Assembly (NCBI GenBank): GCA_963798505.1
Contig: CAWCTX010000015.1
Location: 248,001-312,000 of the forward strand
From: CAVWSM01 sp963798505
GTDB lineage: Bacteria > Actinomycetota > Actinomycetes > Jiangellales > Jiangellaceae
Length of the DNA stretch: 64,000 bases
Direction: 5' to 3'
In this document: one piece after another, positions 38,901 to 48,940 of the stretch
How positions within the stretch are numbered: the stretch's first letter is position 1
How the letters are laid out: each line of letters starts with the position of its first letter
Made by a program: the position numbers and the translations under genes
Notes under the pieces: generated by a model
Seen by the model: the letters and a program-made list of their open reading frames with translations, nothing else
Database searches by the model: none
What the model was told of the DNA's origin: nothing

Positions 38901-40916
38901 AGCGTTGAATCCGTCGCTCTCCGCCCGCCCGAACCAAGTGGCCGACAGTGCCTCCTGGAACCGCTCCTTGATGGCACCCTCGCCGGCGGTGTCGACGTCC
39001 CTACCCGTGCGCTCGTGGCGAAGGCCGAAGTCATAGATGTACGCCGGGCCGGCGCCGGCGCGCTCGACCTCGTACGGGCGCTCGTCGACGACCTCCACGC
39101 CCATCCGTGACAACAGCGGCAGCACGTAGGTCAGCGACACCGGCTGCCCGGTGCGGTAGATCTTCAGCCGCATCTCGTCGGGGCGACCGCCGATGGGGCG
39201 ATACAGGTTGAGCCCCAGCCCGTCGTCGTCCGGGAGGTCCTCGAGCCGGCGCGCGTCGGCCACGGCGATGCGCGCGGGGAAGTCCTCCTTGAGCGCCTCG
39301 GGGAAGGCGCGTCCGTAGCGGCGCATGAGCCGCGCCGCCTCTTCCTCCCCGACCTGGTCGGCCAGCGTGTCGGCGAAGTCGTCGGCCCATGCGCGGGTCG
39401 CGGTTGTCAGCTGCCGTTCGAGCTGCGCCTCGTCGACCTCGGGAAGTCGCGCTCCCGGCGCGAACCTGATGACGAAATGCAGGCGGGCCAGCACCGACTC
39501 CCCGACTAGTGCGGCGTGGTCGATGCTCGCGCCGCCGGTCGCCGCCATGAGGATGTCTTGGATGCGCAGCCGCGCCGCGGTGTCGAAGCGGTCGCGTGGC
39601 AGGTAGACGAGGAACGAGAGATAGCGACCGTACGGATCCCGCCGGACGAACAGCCGCAGCTGTCGACGCTCCTGCAGGTAGAGCACGGCCTTGGCGGTGG
39701 GCAGCAGCTCGTCGACCGGCGTGTGGAACAGCTCGTCGCGTGGGTAGGTCTCGAGGATCTGCAGCAAGTCCTTGCCGCTGTGGCTGCTCGACGCGAAGCC
39801 GGAGTTCTCGAGCACCGCGCGGGCCTTGGCCCGCAGCACCGGGATGCGCATCACGCTCTCGGTGTAGGCCGCCGCGGTGTAGAGACCGAGGAAGCGGCGC
39901 TCGCCGACCACCTCGCCGTTGTCGTCGAAGACCTTGACCCCGACGTAGTCGAGATAGGTGGGGCGGTGCACCGTGGCGCGCGAGTTGGCCTTGGTCAGGA
40001 CGAGGAGGGTCTTCTCCCGCGCCTTGGCACGCACGGTCGGCGGGAGCTTGCCGAACGACCCCGACAGCCCTTGGTCGGTGCGCAGGATGCCTAGACCCGT
40101 ACCGGTCACCGCCCGCAGGGCGTCCTCGCCGTCGATGGTGTCGAGGACGTACTCGCGGTAGCCGAGGAACGTGAAGTGGTCGTCGGCGAGCCAGCGCAGC
40201 AGCTCGACGGCCTCGTCCCGCTCGTCGTCGGGCACCGGCAGAGTGGCCGTGTCCAGCTCGTCCGAGATCGCCCGAGCGCGGGCACCCATCTTCTCCCAGT
40301 CCTCGACCGCCTCCTGGACATCGCGCAGCACGGACCCAAGCCGAACCTCGGCCGCCCGGAGCTGCTCCGGGTCGGTATCACGGTCGATCTCGATGTGCAT
40401 CCACGACTCGACGATCGCGTCGGGCTCTGCGGTGGCCGACGGCCCGGAGTCGGCGACCTCGCGCACCTCGAGCAGCGCGCCGGTCACATCACGACGGACG
40501 ACCAGCTGTGGGTGGACGACGAGGTGGATCGGCCGGTCCTCCGCCGACAGCGCCATGGTCACCGAGTCGACCAGGAAAGGCATGTCGTCGGTGACGATCT
40601 CCACGACAGTGTGTCCCGAGGTCCAGCCGTGCTCCTCGATGCTGGGCGTGAACACTCGGACGTTGGCAGTGCCCTGCGGTCGCCGCTGCGCGAACGCCCG
40701 GTGCGACAGCGCGGCACCCACGACGTCGACCGGGTCACGGTCGACGAGGTCTTCAGGAGCCACATGTCGGTAGTAGCGGCCGAGGAACGGCTCGAGATCG
40801 AGCGGCGCCCGCGAGTCGGTGCGGTCAGTCAGCGTGCTCTGCTGGCGATCTACGACTGCCGCGGCCCGAGCAAGGAGCTCGGCCTTAGCATCGTCCAGCC
40901 GGTTGTGCATCGTCAT
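35991..40916 (-). CDS. NAD-dependent glutamate dehydrogenase, large (180-kDa) type
   Basis: 1,641 residues, intact over 4.9 kb. Converts glutamate to 2-oxoglutarate and ammonia with NAD. The long N-terminal half holds ACT-like regulatory segments (HTVVEIVTDDMPFLVDSVTM). The catalytic core contains GGLRWSDRREDFRTEVLGLV and KAQAVKNAVIVPVGAKGGF (about 835-870) and the dinucleotide part with VGIGDMSGDVFGNGMLLS. The C-terminal helical domain completes the Bac_GDH family. I start at ATG 40916 (MTMHNRLDDAKAELLARAAA); 78 upstream in-frame residues look non-coding. Such enzymes are often controlled by GarA/OdhI-type FHA proteins in actinobacteria, not seen here. Confidence 0.95.
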   Translation of the reverse strand: MTMHNRLDDAKAELLARAAAVVDRQQSTLTDRTDSRAPLDLEPFLGRYYRHVAPEDLVDRDPVDVVGAALSHRAFAQRRPQGTANVRVFTPSIEEHGWTSGHTVVEIVTDDMPFLVDSVTMALSAEDRPIHLVVHPQLVVRRDVTGALLEVREVADSGPSATAEPDAIVESWMHIEIDRDTDPEQLRAAEVRLGSVLRDVQEAVEDWEKMGARARAISDELDTATLPVPDDERDEAVELLRWLADDHFTFLGYREYVLDTIDGEDALRAVTGTGLGILRTDQGLSGSFGKLPPTVRAKAREKTLLVLTKANSRATVHRPTYLDYVGVKVFDDNGEVVGERRFLGLYTAAAYTESVMRIPVLRAKARAVLENSGFASSSHSGKDLLQILETYPRDELFHTPVDELLPTAKAVLYLQERRQLRLFVRRDPYGRYLSFLVYLPRDRFDTAARLRIQDILMAATGGASIDHAALVGESVLARLHFVIRFAPGARLPEVDEAQLERQLTTATRAWADDFADTLADQVGEEEAARLMRRYGRAFPEALKEDFPARIAVADARRLEDLPDDDGLGLNLYRPIGGRPDEMRLKIYRTGQPVSLTYVLPLLSRMGVEVVDERPYEVERAGAGPAYIYDFGLRHERTGRDVDTAGEGAIKERFQEALSATWFGRAESDGFNALVLSAGLSWRQVVVLRAYARYLRQTGTTFSQSYLQETLVGHRGIAKLLVELFEARFDPARFGDDHESRQAAVNEISKRIDAALDEVASLDQDRILRAFHGCVLATLRTNYFQRDAQGNEKSYLSFKFDSQLVPDLPKPRPKYEIWVYSPAVEGVHLRFGPVARGGLRWSDRREDFRTEVLGLVKAQAVKNAVIVPVGAKGGFIGKALPDASVDREAWLAAGIECYRTFIRGLLDLTDNRLPDGSKEPPPMVVRHDGDDPYLVVAADKGTATFSDIANALSIDYGFWLGDAFASGGSAGYDHKAMGITARGAWESVKRHFREMGRDCQTEDFTVVGIGDMSGDVFGNGMLLSEHIRLVAAFDHRHIFLDPNPVAASSFAERRRLFELPRSSWADYDQSLISEGGGVHPRSAKKIAITPQVRDALGIADDVEDMTPPELMRAILQAPVDLLWNGGIGTYVKASSETHASVGDKANDAIRIDGADLRAKAVGEGGNLGFTQLGRVEYALAGGRHINSDAIDNSAGVDTSDHEVNIKILLEGVVRAGDLTTKQRNELLTQMTDEVAELVLANNRGQNVAIASAVAQAPSLMHVHRSYVRAMEAAGELDRRIEFLPTEQQFADRQAGGAGLTAPELAVILAYTKNKLFDELVNTSLPDDPYLRDLLHAYFPSALSARFPDEIDAHPLRREIITTALVNEVVNNAGTTFVFRLAMETGSAAEDLFRAHTVARAAYHVDDLWREISQLDNVVPADTQTWMRLQGRTLIERATRWLAVNRRPPIDIAWQVEFFEASMGRLLTELPGLLTGRELALFESSRDRMLAAGVPKELAERVAVLSPAYAGLGMIETAVATGTDLYEVAQVYYALGERLGLDRLLDRIMQLPRADRWQTMARAAQRDELGTLHTQLAGQVLLGTEEGHDAAARVEAWIQAEPTLFGRAEETLRELVDGDAFDLARLSVALRVIRSLLRAPGAA

Positions 40917-41018
40917 CCCCGGTGGGTCCTGTGCCGCACGTCGTTGTACGGACACTCTGACCCTAGCGGCCATCCGTCGGCGCGAAGCACTCAGAGCATG
41001 TCCGGCAGAATGCTCGCC

Positions 41019-41516
41019 ATGGACCTGTCGACTCAGCTGACGTACGACGCCGACCCCCAGACCGTGTTCGCCATGCTCTGCGACCCCGAGTTCCTCGCCC
41101 GCAAGGCGAAGGCGACCGGGTCGCTGTCGTACGAGGAGTCGGTCAAGCACCTCGACGACGGAGGCGCCGAGGTGCGACTACTGCGCGAGCTGCCGGCGAA
41201 GGTGCCGGACCTGGCGAAGCGATTCGTGGGCGAGACGATCAAGTTGACCCAGACCGACACCTGGGCCCCGGCCGACGCATCCGGCTCGCGCGAGGGCAGC
41301 TTCGTGGTCGAGATCACGGGCGCGCCGGCGACCGTACGCGGGAGTCTGTCCCTGAGCGGGTCCGACGCGTCGACGACACAGGCCTACGACGGCGAGATCA
41401 AGGTCTCGGTGCCGTTCATCGGCGGCAAGATCGAGGAGATGGCCAGCGAGGCACTGCTAGCGGCGATCAAGACCGAGGGCCGGGTCGGCCGCGAGTGGCT
41501 GGCGGGCGACCGCTAG
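41019..41516 (+). CDS. DUF2505 protein, SRPBCC-like
   Basis: 165 residues: MDLSTQLTYDADPQTVFAML CDPEFLARKAKATGSLSYEE and the core VPDLAKRFVGETIKLTQTDT W match DUF2505, a helix-grip fold related to START/SRPBCC lipid-binding domains. The ligand is unknown. CAGAAT lies seven bases before the ATG, a possible leaderless -10. It is divergent from GDH and ends just before palindromic repeat copy 2. Confidence 0.85.
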   Translation: MDLSTQLTYDADPQTVFAMLCDPEFLARKAKATGSLSYEESVKHLDDGGAEVRLLRELPAKVPDLAKRFVGETIKLTQTDTWAPADASGSREGSFVVEITGAPATVRGSLSLSGSDASTTQAYDGEIKVSVPFIGGKIEEMASEALLAAIKTEGRVGREWLAGDR

Positions 41517-41532
41517 GCCCCAGCCCATCCGT

Positions 41533-41593
41533 GTTGATCATGGCGAAGGTGTGATCATCCGCGAAGAATGATCACACCTCCGCCATGATCAAC
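41533..41593. repeat. 61-bp palindromic intergenic repeat, copy 2
   Basis: Same length and layout as the copies at 17290 and 58392: 26-bp arms, 9-bp centre (CCGCGAAGA), ends GTTGATCATGGCGAAGG and CGCCATGATCAAC. It contains four TGATCA boxes. Only one arm mismatch. It lies exactly between the ends of two convergent genes. Confidence 0.9.
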
Positions 41594-41610
41594 GCTTTCA
41601 TGGGTGGGGG

Positions 41611-42141
41611 TCAGGGGCTGGTGCGGCGCAGCGGGATCGGCGGCGGCAGCTGCTCCGCGGCGGACTCGCGCCGTCCGCGGCGCGGCTCACCCTGTGCACC
41701 CAGCGCGTCGAGCAACTCGACCGGGCCGGACACCGCGGCTGCCAGCGCTAAGGCCAGATCGTCCGCACCCGGCGACTCGTCGGTGACCGAGCGGAGCCGG
41801 TCGGCGAGGTCGACGACTTTGTCACCGGAGCCGAGGGTCGTCTTCACCGAGACCAGATGCCGCCGGCTGATCGGGCGATCAGCCAGGAGCAGCGCGATCG
41901 CCTCGGTCGTGTCGCCCCACTCCGCTGTGCCGCCCGTGCTGCCCAGGATCTCGGCGACTCCGGCGACGACGTGGTCGGACGCGGTCACCAGCCGGGTGGC
42001 CGTATCGCCGGAGCAGTCGAGCGCCGCAAGCCGCAGCGCAACGGCAGTGACCAGACCCGTGTCGGCCGTGCTGGCCCGCGGGTTGGCGAGCAGGCGTACG
42101 GCCTTGGCGACGAGCGGGCGCGTCGGCACGGAGTCGGACAT
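41611..42141 (-). CDS. Hypothetical protein
   Basis: 176 residues from ATG 42141 (MSDSVPTRPLVAKAVRLLAN). It is mostly Ala/Leu-rich helix (LVTAVALRLAALDCSGDTAT; DDLALALAAAVSGPVELLDA) with a basic, Pro-rich tail. No signal peptide or membrane segment. I do not recognise a family. It converges with the DUF2505 gene and stands 100 bp downstream of pruA on the same strand. Confidence 0.65.
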   Translation of the reverse strand: MSDSVPTRPLVAKAVRLLANPRASTADTGLVTAVALRLAALDCSGDTATRLVTASDHVVAGVAEILGSTGGTAEWGDTTEAIALLLADRPISRRHLVSVKTTLGSGDKVVDLADRLRSVTDESPGADDLALALAAAVSGPVELLDALGAQGEPRRGRRESAAEQLPPPIPLRRTSP

Positions 42142-42248
42142 GCGCGCAAAGCCTCTCGGATGCGTGTTTATGCAGGCGGGGTGGACAAAGGCTACTCGAC
42201 CGTCAGGGCCGTTCATGCGCCCCAGAGGTCACAGGATCGAGTCGATCG

Positions 42249-43877
<1,629 letters not shown>

Positions 43878-43887
43878 GTCGCCCAGG

Positions 43888-44400
43888 CTAGTCACCGTTG
43901 GGCGACCCGAAACCCGCCAGGAGGTCGGGCAGCTCCTGGGTGGCGTACCAGAGCAGCTCGAACCCCTCCGCCTCGTCGACGGTGAACTGGGCGTCGTCGT
44001 CGCCGGCCTCTGCGGCGGGCAGGGCCGACACCGCCGCTTGGACGACCGATTCTGCGTCGGCCTCGTCGATGTGGATAGATGCGACACGGTCGAGCGCGAC
44101 CGGCGCGGTGAGCCGCACGGCAGCGAGCCCCAGCGCGGAGTCGGGCGTCGCGGTCGCGTCGGGGACGTCAGCGGCGACCACCACGCGGCGCGGCGGCGCA
44201 TCCGGCTCGGCGGCCAGCAGCGCCAGGCTGGCTCGGGCTGCGTCGGCAGTGGCGGCGTACTCGAGCTCTTCGAGGTCGCCTTCGGCGAACGACTCGCGCA
44301 GCGCGGGCGTGACCGCGTAGGCCACGTCGGCGTCGACCAGCCCGCCCTCCTGACTGAGTCGACGAAGGACCGGGACGGTCGCGGGCAGGTAGACGCGCAT
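43888..44400 (-). CDS. DUF6912-like protein
   Basis: 170 residues: MRVYLPATVPVLRRLSQEGG, then VTPALRESFAEGDLEELEYA and a closing FELLWYATQELPDLL. It resembles a conserved actinobacterial protein I recall as DUF6912; function unknown. ATG 44400 shares one base with the stop of the patatin gene (TGATG), so the two are coupled. pruA starts 10 bp after its stop. Confidence 0.75.
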   Translation of the reverse strand: MRVYLPATVPVLRRLSQEGGLVDADVAYAVTPALRESFAEGDLEELEYAATADAARASLALLAAEPDAPPRRVVVAADVPDATATPDSALGLAAVRLTAPVALDRVASIHIDEADAESVVQAAVSALPAAEAGDDDAQFTVDEAEGFELLWYATQELPDLLAGFGSPNGD

Positions 44401-45389
44401 CAGCCCGCACCGACCTGGGTGTGGTTGCGCTGCAGGGCTGCACGTTGGGTGGCGAGCGCGGTCTGCAGGACCTCGAGCCGCCGACCGAACTCCATCGCGT
44501 TGGTGCCGAACGCGCGCAGGTCATCGGGGCCAGGTCCGAGGATGGTCACGCGCACCCCCTCGGCCCGGAGCTTGTCGGTCTCGCGCAGCAGCCGACGCGT
44601 GGAGGCGAAGCGCCAGCGCCGCTCGAGCTTGCCGATTGCCGAGCGCGGCGCATCGGTGCCGAAGGCGATCATGGGGGCGACGATCAGCACCTCGTCGAGG
44701 TCGAGCCCAGCCATCAGGTCGGCAGACGTCACCGAGCAGACGCCGCCGTCGACATAGCGGTGCCCGTCGAAGTCCACCGGTGCGAACCAGCCCGGGATGG
44801 CGCACGATGCCATGACGGCCTGCGGCAGCGGCAGCTGCGGCGATCCCGGACGGCCGATCGGGACGCGCCGCCCGGAGGTGTAGTCCAGCGTCACCACCGC
44901 CACGCCCGGGTGCGGCGACCAGCCGTCGGGCGCGGTGACGGCCTCGACAAGACGACCGACCGCCGCGAGCGACCCCCGTCCTTCGGGAGCGAGGCCCGCG
45001 AGGACTGTGGCGGGGGGCATGCGGCGGATCCGGCGGACGTTGCGGACGAGCATCGCTCCCCCGCCGAGCCGCGCCGCCGGACGCCCGGGCAACGAAGGCC
45101 CGGTCGCCGTGTCGTAGTCCCACTCGTGACCGGCCAGCGGTCCGTCGCCGAAGCGCCCGCCGTGTTGATGACCGAACAGCTCACGCACCGGCACCCCGCC
45201 ACCCAGCAAGGCCGCCAGCACCGCACCCGCCGAGGTGCCTTGGATCTTGTCGACCGAGCGCAGGTCGAGGCCGCGAGCCTCCTCAAGGGCGGACATCGCC
45301 CCGATGGTCCACGCCGCGCCGAGGACCCCGCCGCCGCCAAGGACGAGGCCGCGCCGCGGAGTCCGCTGTGCCCGGCCGCGTCGAGTCAC
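44400..45389 (-). CDS. Patatin-like phospholipase family protein
   Basis: 329 residues from GTG 45389. The Ser-Asp dyad motifs are complete: oxyanion loop GLVLGGGGVLGAAWTIGAMS, nucleophile elbow GTSAG (about residue 53) and the Asp in RYVDGGVCSVTSADLM. Patatins hydrolyse acyl esters of lipids. No signal peptide or membrane segment, so a cytoplasmic protein. First gene of a tight run patatin, DUF6912, pruA. Confidence 0.9.
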   Translation of the reverse strand: MTRRGRAQRTPRRGLVLGGGGVLGAAWTIGAMSALEEARGLDLRSVDKIQGTSAGAVLAALLGGGVPVRELFGHQHGGRFGDGPLAGHEWDYDTATGPSLPGRPAARLGGGAMLVRNVRRIRRMPPATVLAGLAPEGRGSLAAVGRLVEAVTAPDGWSPHPGVAVVTLDYTSGRRVPIGRPGSPQLPLPQAVMASCAIPGWFAPVDFDGHRYVDGGVCSVTSADLMAGLDLDEVLIVAPMIAFGTDAPRSAIGKLERRWRFASTRRLLRETDKLRAEGVRVTILGPGPDDLRAFGTNAMEFGRRLEVLQTALATQRAALQRNHTQVGAG

Positions 45390-45494
45390 CCGTCCAGTGT
45401 GACGCTGCGCACCCGCGCCCGCAGGCAGGACACGATCAATGCGGCCGCATGGGAAGATCTTGTCCGGAATTCTCACCGTCTGGAGGCCCGCTCC

Positions 45495-45926
45495 TTGCGC
45501 CCGCTCCGCTCGTATGCCGTCGCTGCCGCCATCGCCTCGGTGCTCACGCTCGCCGCGTGCGCGGACGACGAGCCGTCGACGGCGCCCACGAATGATGCCA
45601 GCGCAGCGACGCAGTCGCCGAGCGAGTCGGCCACGCCGTCGGCAACCCCGACAGAGGCCGCGCAGGTGCAGATCGTCGACATCACCATCGCAGGCGACGA
45701 GGTCGAGACCGCGTCCGACCGCGTCGCGGTGCCGCTCGGGCGCACGGTGCGGCTCGTCGTGACCAGCGACGTCGCCGACGAGCTGCACGTCCACGGCTTC
45801 GATATCGAGGCCCCCCTCGAGCCCGGCGTTCCGACCACGCTCGAGTTCGTCGCCGACGAGCCTGGCGTGTTCGAGGTCGAGACGCACGAGAGCCATCTGC
45901 TGCTCGTCCAGCTCGCCGTGCAGTGA
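45495..45926 (+). CDS. Cupredoxin-like lipoprotein
   Basis: 143 residues. TTG 45495 is chosen because TGGAGG lies eight bases before it and a lipoprotein signal follows at once: YAVAAAIASVLTLAAC (lipobox LAAC). After a Ser/Thr/Pro linker comes a cupredoxin-type beta domain (QIVDITIAGDEVETASDRVA; GRTVRLVVTSDVADELHVHG FDIEAP) with His residues, a possible copper site. Longer upstream frame is a shadow of the patatin gene. It is 7 bp before the membrane protein gene, so the pair is probably functional together. Confidence 0.8.
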   Translation: MRPLRSYAVAAAIASVLTLAACADDEPSTAPTNDASAATQSPSESATPSATPTEAAQVQIVDITIAGDEVETASDRVAVPLGRTVRLVVTSDVADELHVHGFDIEAPLEPGVPTTLEFVADEPGVFEVETHESHLLLVQLAVQ

Positions 45927-45933
45927 CCGCTCC

Positions 45934-47263
45934 GTGACGACCACCGTCCTCGCGCACGGGGTGGGCGACCGGCAGGACCTGCCGATTCCCTTCTCGTACG
46001 CGCTGGTGGGTGCCGGCGTCGCCCTGGTCATCACGTTCGTCGTCCTCGCCTTCGCCTGGCGCGAGCCGCGCTATGAGGCGGCGACCGCGGGCCGGCCGCT
46101 GCCGCAGGCGTTGCGACGGATCATCGACGCGCCAGCGACGCGGTTGGCGCTCGGAATGCTCGGCGTGGCCGCCGCGGCGTACGTGGCCGTAGCGGCGATC
46201 TTCGGGCCCGACCGGGGCACCAATCCCACGGCCGGCGTCGTCTATGTGCTGCTCTGGGTCGGCATCGTGCCGCTGGCGCTGCTGTTCGGCCCGGTCTACG
46301 CGTGGCTCAACCCGCTGCGCACGCTGCACCGCTGGGTCTGCCGCGCCGCGGGCATCGACCCGGCCCATGGCAGCCTGCGCGACTTTCCCGCCCGTCTCGG
46401 GCTGTGGCCGGCCGCGCTCGGCCTGCTGGCGTTCACCTGGCTCGAGCTGGTCGCGCCGGACCGCGCGACATTGCCGGTGATCCGGACCTGGTTCGCGGTC
46501 TTCGTCGCGGTGTCGCTGGTCGGTGCGGCGCTGCTCGGCTCGGGCTGGTTCAGCCACGCCGACCCGTTCGAGGTCTGGTCACGGGTGGTTGCCCGGCTGT
46601 CGCTGGGTGGGCCGGCGCGCCGACGGCGTGCTGGTGGCCCGCAGCCCGCTCGCCGGTCTCGACGGCACGCCGCCGCTGCCCGGCCTGGCCGCGGTCGTGT
46701 GCGTGCTGCTCGGGTCGACGGCGTACGACTCGCTGACGGGTCACCCGTCGTTCGGCCGCTGGCTGCGCGACGTGCCGCTGCCGGAGACGTTGACGTCGAC
46801 GTTGGGGCTCGTGGGGTTCGTGCTGTTCGTGGGCGTGACCTACGCGGCGGCGGTCGCCCTGGCCGGTCGGTTGGCGCACGTACGGCGCTCGCAGCTGCCC
46901 GACCTGTTCGCGCACTCGCTCGTGCCCATCGCGGTGGGGTACGTCATTGCGCACTACTTCACGCTTTTCATCCTGGAGGGGCAGGCCACCCTGGTGTACC
47001 TGTCCGACCCGCTCGGCACCGGCGCCAACCTGCTCGGGACCGGCGACTGGACGCCCAACCGGTGGATCGCGCGACAGCCGGCGCTGGTCGCGACGGTGCA
47101 GGTGACGGCGGTGGTCGTCGGTCACGTACTCGGCGTGGTCGCGGCGCACGACCGGGCGGTGCGACTGTTCCCGCGGCGGCAGGCGCTCGTCGGCCAGCTG
47201 CCGCTACTGGTCGTGATGGTCGGCTACACGATCGGTGGGCTGCTGCTGCTCTTCGCGGCCTGA
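45934..47263 (+). CDS. Multi-pass membrane protein of unknown function, frame broken in the middle
   Basis: About 440 residues when rejoined. N-terminal HGVGDRQDLPIPFSYALVGA then some ten membrane helices, including FSYALVGAGVALVITFVVLA, LLWVGIVPLALLFGPVYAWL, LGLVGFVLFVGVTYAAAVAL and LPLLVVMVGYTIGGLLLLFA. A shift near 46605 moves the second half (RADGVLVARSPLAGLDGTPP onward) to another frame ending at 47263. Similar actinobacterial proteins are, as I recall, labelled fenitrothion-hydrolase-like, a name without functional support. The cupredoxin lipoprotein directly upstream suggests a metal- or redox-linked role. Confidence 0.75.
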
Positions 47264-47293
47264 TTGACAGGCAAGTGATTGCTTGCCTATTGT
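47264..47293 (+). promoter_or_regulatory. Promoter and ArsR-type operator of the ArsR-VOC operon
   Basis: TTGACA (47264-47269) and TATTGT (47288-47293) are 18 bases apart. The inverted repeat AGGCAAG, TGATTG, CTTGCCT fills the spacer (47269-47288), as expected for an autorepressed ArsR gene. The GTG start lies seven bases after the -10, so the mRNA would be leaderless. Confidence 0.75.
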
Positions 47294-47300
47294 GATCGGT

Positions 47301-47588
47301 GTGGGCGATGTGTTCAAGGCGCTTGCCGACCCCACCCGACGGGCCATCCTCGACGAGCTGACCGACCGTGACGGGCAGACGCTCTTTGAGATCTGCGCGC
47401 GGCTGATCATGAAGCACTCCATCACCGCGACGCGGCAGGCCATCTCGCAGCATCTCGACGTGCTGGAGTCGGCGGGGCTGGTCAGCACGCGGCGCGAGGG
47501 TCGCTACAAGTTCCACTTCCTCGACACGTCACCCCTGCAGACCATCTCCGAGCGATGGCCGCCCCCCGGCCGGAAGGCGTCACCATGA
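47301..47588 (+). CDS. ArsR/SmtB-family transcriptional regulator
   Basis: 95 residues. The winged HTH is typical: DVFKALADPTRRAILDELTD, then TATRQAISQHLDVLESAGLV and REGRYKFHFLDTSPLQTISE (wing and dimer helix). It has no Cys cluster for metals, so it belongs to the non-metal branch that often controls VOC or SRPBCC proteins. GTG 47301 is at the predicted transcription start. Its stop overlaps the VOC start (ATGA), and an inverted repeat in its promoter points to autoregulation. Confidence 0.9.
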   Translation: MGDVFKALADPTRRAILDELTDRDGQTLFEICARLIMKHSITATRQAISQHLDVLESAGLVSTRREGRYKFHFLDTSPLQTISERWPPPGRKASP

Positions 47589-47974
47589 GGATCAACGTGA
47601 CCAGTGTTTTCGTGGACGACCAGGACAAGGCGCTGGCGTTCTATACAGACGTGCTGGGCTTCGTGAAGAAGACCGAAATCCCGGTGGGCGAGGACACGCG
47701 ATGGCTGACCGTCGTCTCGTCGGAGGCGCCCGACGGGGTGGAGCTGTTGCTGGAGCCCGACGGGCACCCGGCGGTGAAGCCGTTCAAGGAGGCGCTTGTC
47801 GGCGACGGCATCCCGTGGACCTCGTTCGCCGTCGACGACGTCGCGGCGGAGCATGCACGGTTGACGGCGCTCGGCGTGCGGTTCACGCAGGAGCCGGTGG
47901 AAATGGGTGGGGTGACCATGGCGGTCTTCGACGACACGTGCGGGAATCTCATCCAGATCGTCGCTCTCGGATAG
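47585..47974 (+). CDS. VOC (glyoxalase/bleomycin-resistance) family protein
   Basis: 129 residues: MRINVTSVFVDDQDKALAFY TDVLGFVKKTEIPVGEDTRW is the first beta-alpha-beta unit, TSFAVDDVAAEHARLTALGV RFTQEP the second, ending FDDTCGNLIQI. Conserved metal-site Glu is present in VELLLEP. The family includes isomerases, dioxygenases and binding proteins; the substrate is unknown. It is translationally coupled to the ArsR gene, which probably represses it. Confidence 0.9.
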   Translation: MRINVTSVFVDDQDKALAFYTDVLGFVKKTEIPVGEDTRWLTVVSSEAPDGVELLLEPDGHPAVKPFKEALVGDGIPWTSFAVDDVAAEHARLTALGVRFTQEPVEMGGVTMAVFDDTCGNLIQIVALG

Positions 47975-48016
47975 CGCGTCGACCCGGGCTCCGAGGGCCG
48001 ACCCGGAGGGTCGGTT

Positions 48017-48435
48017 TCAGCCCGCGATCGGAGTCGTCTGTACGAGTGCGATCAGCCAGTTGCCGCGCTCCCTGACCAAGACAAACGTCGTGCTGGCCCG
48101 CTCTGACAGCGGCGCATCCGGGTCCCCCGGCGAAGATTCACGCTCGTCGGAGATGTGCTTGACGCAGCTCACCACGGCGACGTCAGGTCGGAGAAGGCGC
48201 ACGTAGACGACTTCGTTCTTCGTGTACACGTGAGCGAAGGCGGTCTCCAGTGCCCGTCGGGCATGGCCTCGTGGCCGTTATCCCTGCCAAGCACCCGACG
48301 GCCGCCGAAGTTGACCAGCGCAACGTCCTCTGTGAGCAGCTGGGTGAAGCCTTCGGCCTCGCTCTGGAGTCTGTCGGCCTCCGCGATGACTGCCCGGATC
48401 GCGACGAACTCCTCGTCCTGAGCCACCACCGTCAT
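48017..48435 (-). CDS. SnoaL-like (NTF2-fold) protein, frame broken
   Basis: About 139 residues when rejoined: DEEFVAIRAVIAEADRLQSE, GFTQLLTEDVALVNFGGRRV LGRDN in the first frame, then ALETAFAHVYTKNEVVYVRL and FVLVRERGNWLIALVQTTPI in a second frame after about 48262. This is the SgcJ/EcaC-type branch of the SnoaL-like family, small cone-shaped proteins that act as isomerases, hydrolases or binding proteins. No catalytic residue can be assigned. Confidence 0.75.
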
Positions 48436-48552
48436 TCGGACGGCTCCTCTCGTTTGTCGCCATCACTCACGAAGCGAGGACCTCAAGCGCGCTTGACGTC
48501 AAGTGATCGCGACAAGCTCTGAACCCAAGGACGGCGTGTCGCGCAAACCGCG

Positions 48553-48940
48553 TCAGTCGGCGGGCTTGTCGAACAGGATCGCGAGCTCCTCGGCGGTGCG
48601 GTCGTACGACTCGTGCACGACACCGACGATGCCGAGCGCGACCGCGGCAGACGACATTCGTACGGACGTCGTCGAGAAGCACGCACTCATCCGGACGCAG
48701 GCCGAGCTGCGCGCACGCGGCAAGGAACGCGTCCGGATGCGGCTTCGGGGGGCGCGCCGGATCGGCGGCCACCACGGCGTCGACATCGATGCGGTCGAGC
48801 TCGTGCGGTGCGGCATCGGTGACGACGGCGACGCGGATGCCGCCCGCGCTCATGCTCGCAACGAGCTCGCGCATCGCCGCTGCGTCTGGGTGTCCGGCAA
48901 GGACACCGCCCCAGTCGACGAGCAGCCCGCGCAGTGTCAA
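48553..48940 (-). CDS. HAD-superfamily hydrolase, frame broken
   Basis: About 129 residues: LLVDWGGVLAGHPDAAAMRE (motif I with a single Asp), VAVVTDAAPHEL (motif II), PARPPKPHPDAFLAACAQLG (motif III Lys) and ECVLLDDVR (motif IV). After about 48660 the end (SAAVALGIVGVVHESYDRTA EELAILFDKPAD) is in another frame. It is a short HAD without an obvious cap domain. The TTG start at 48940 overlaps the CpaE-like stop by four bases. Confidence 0.75.
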
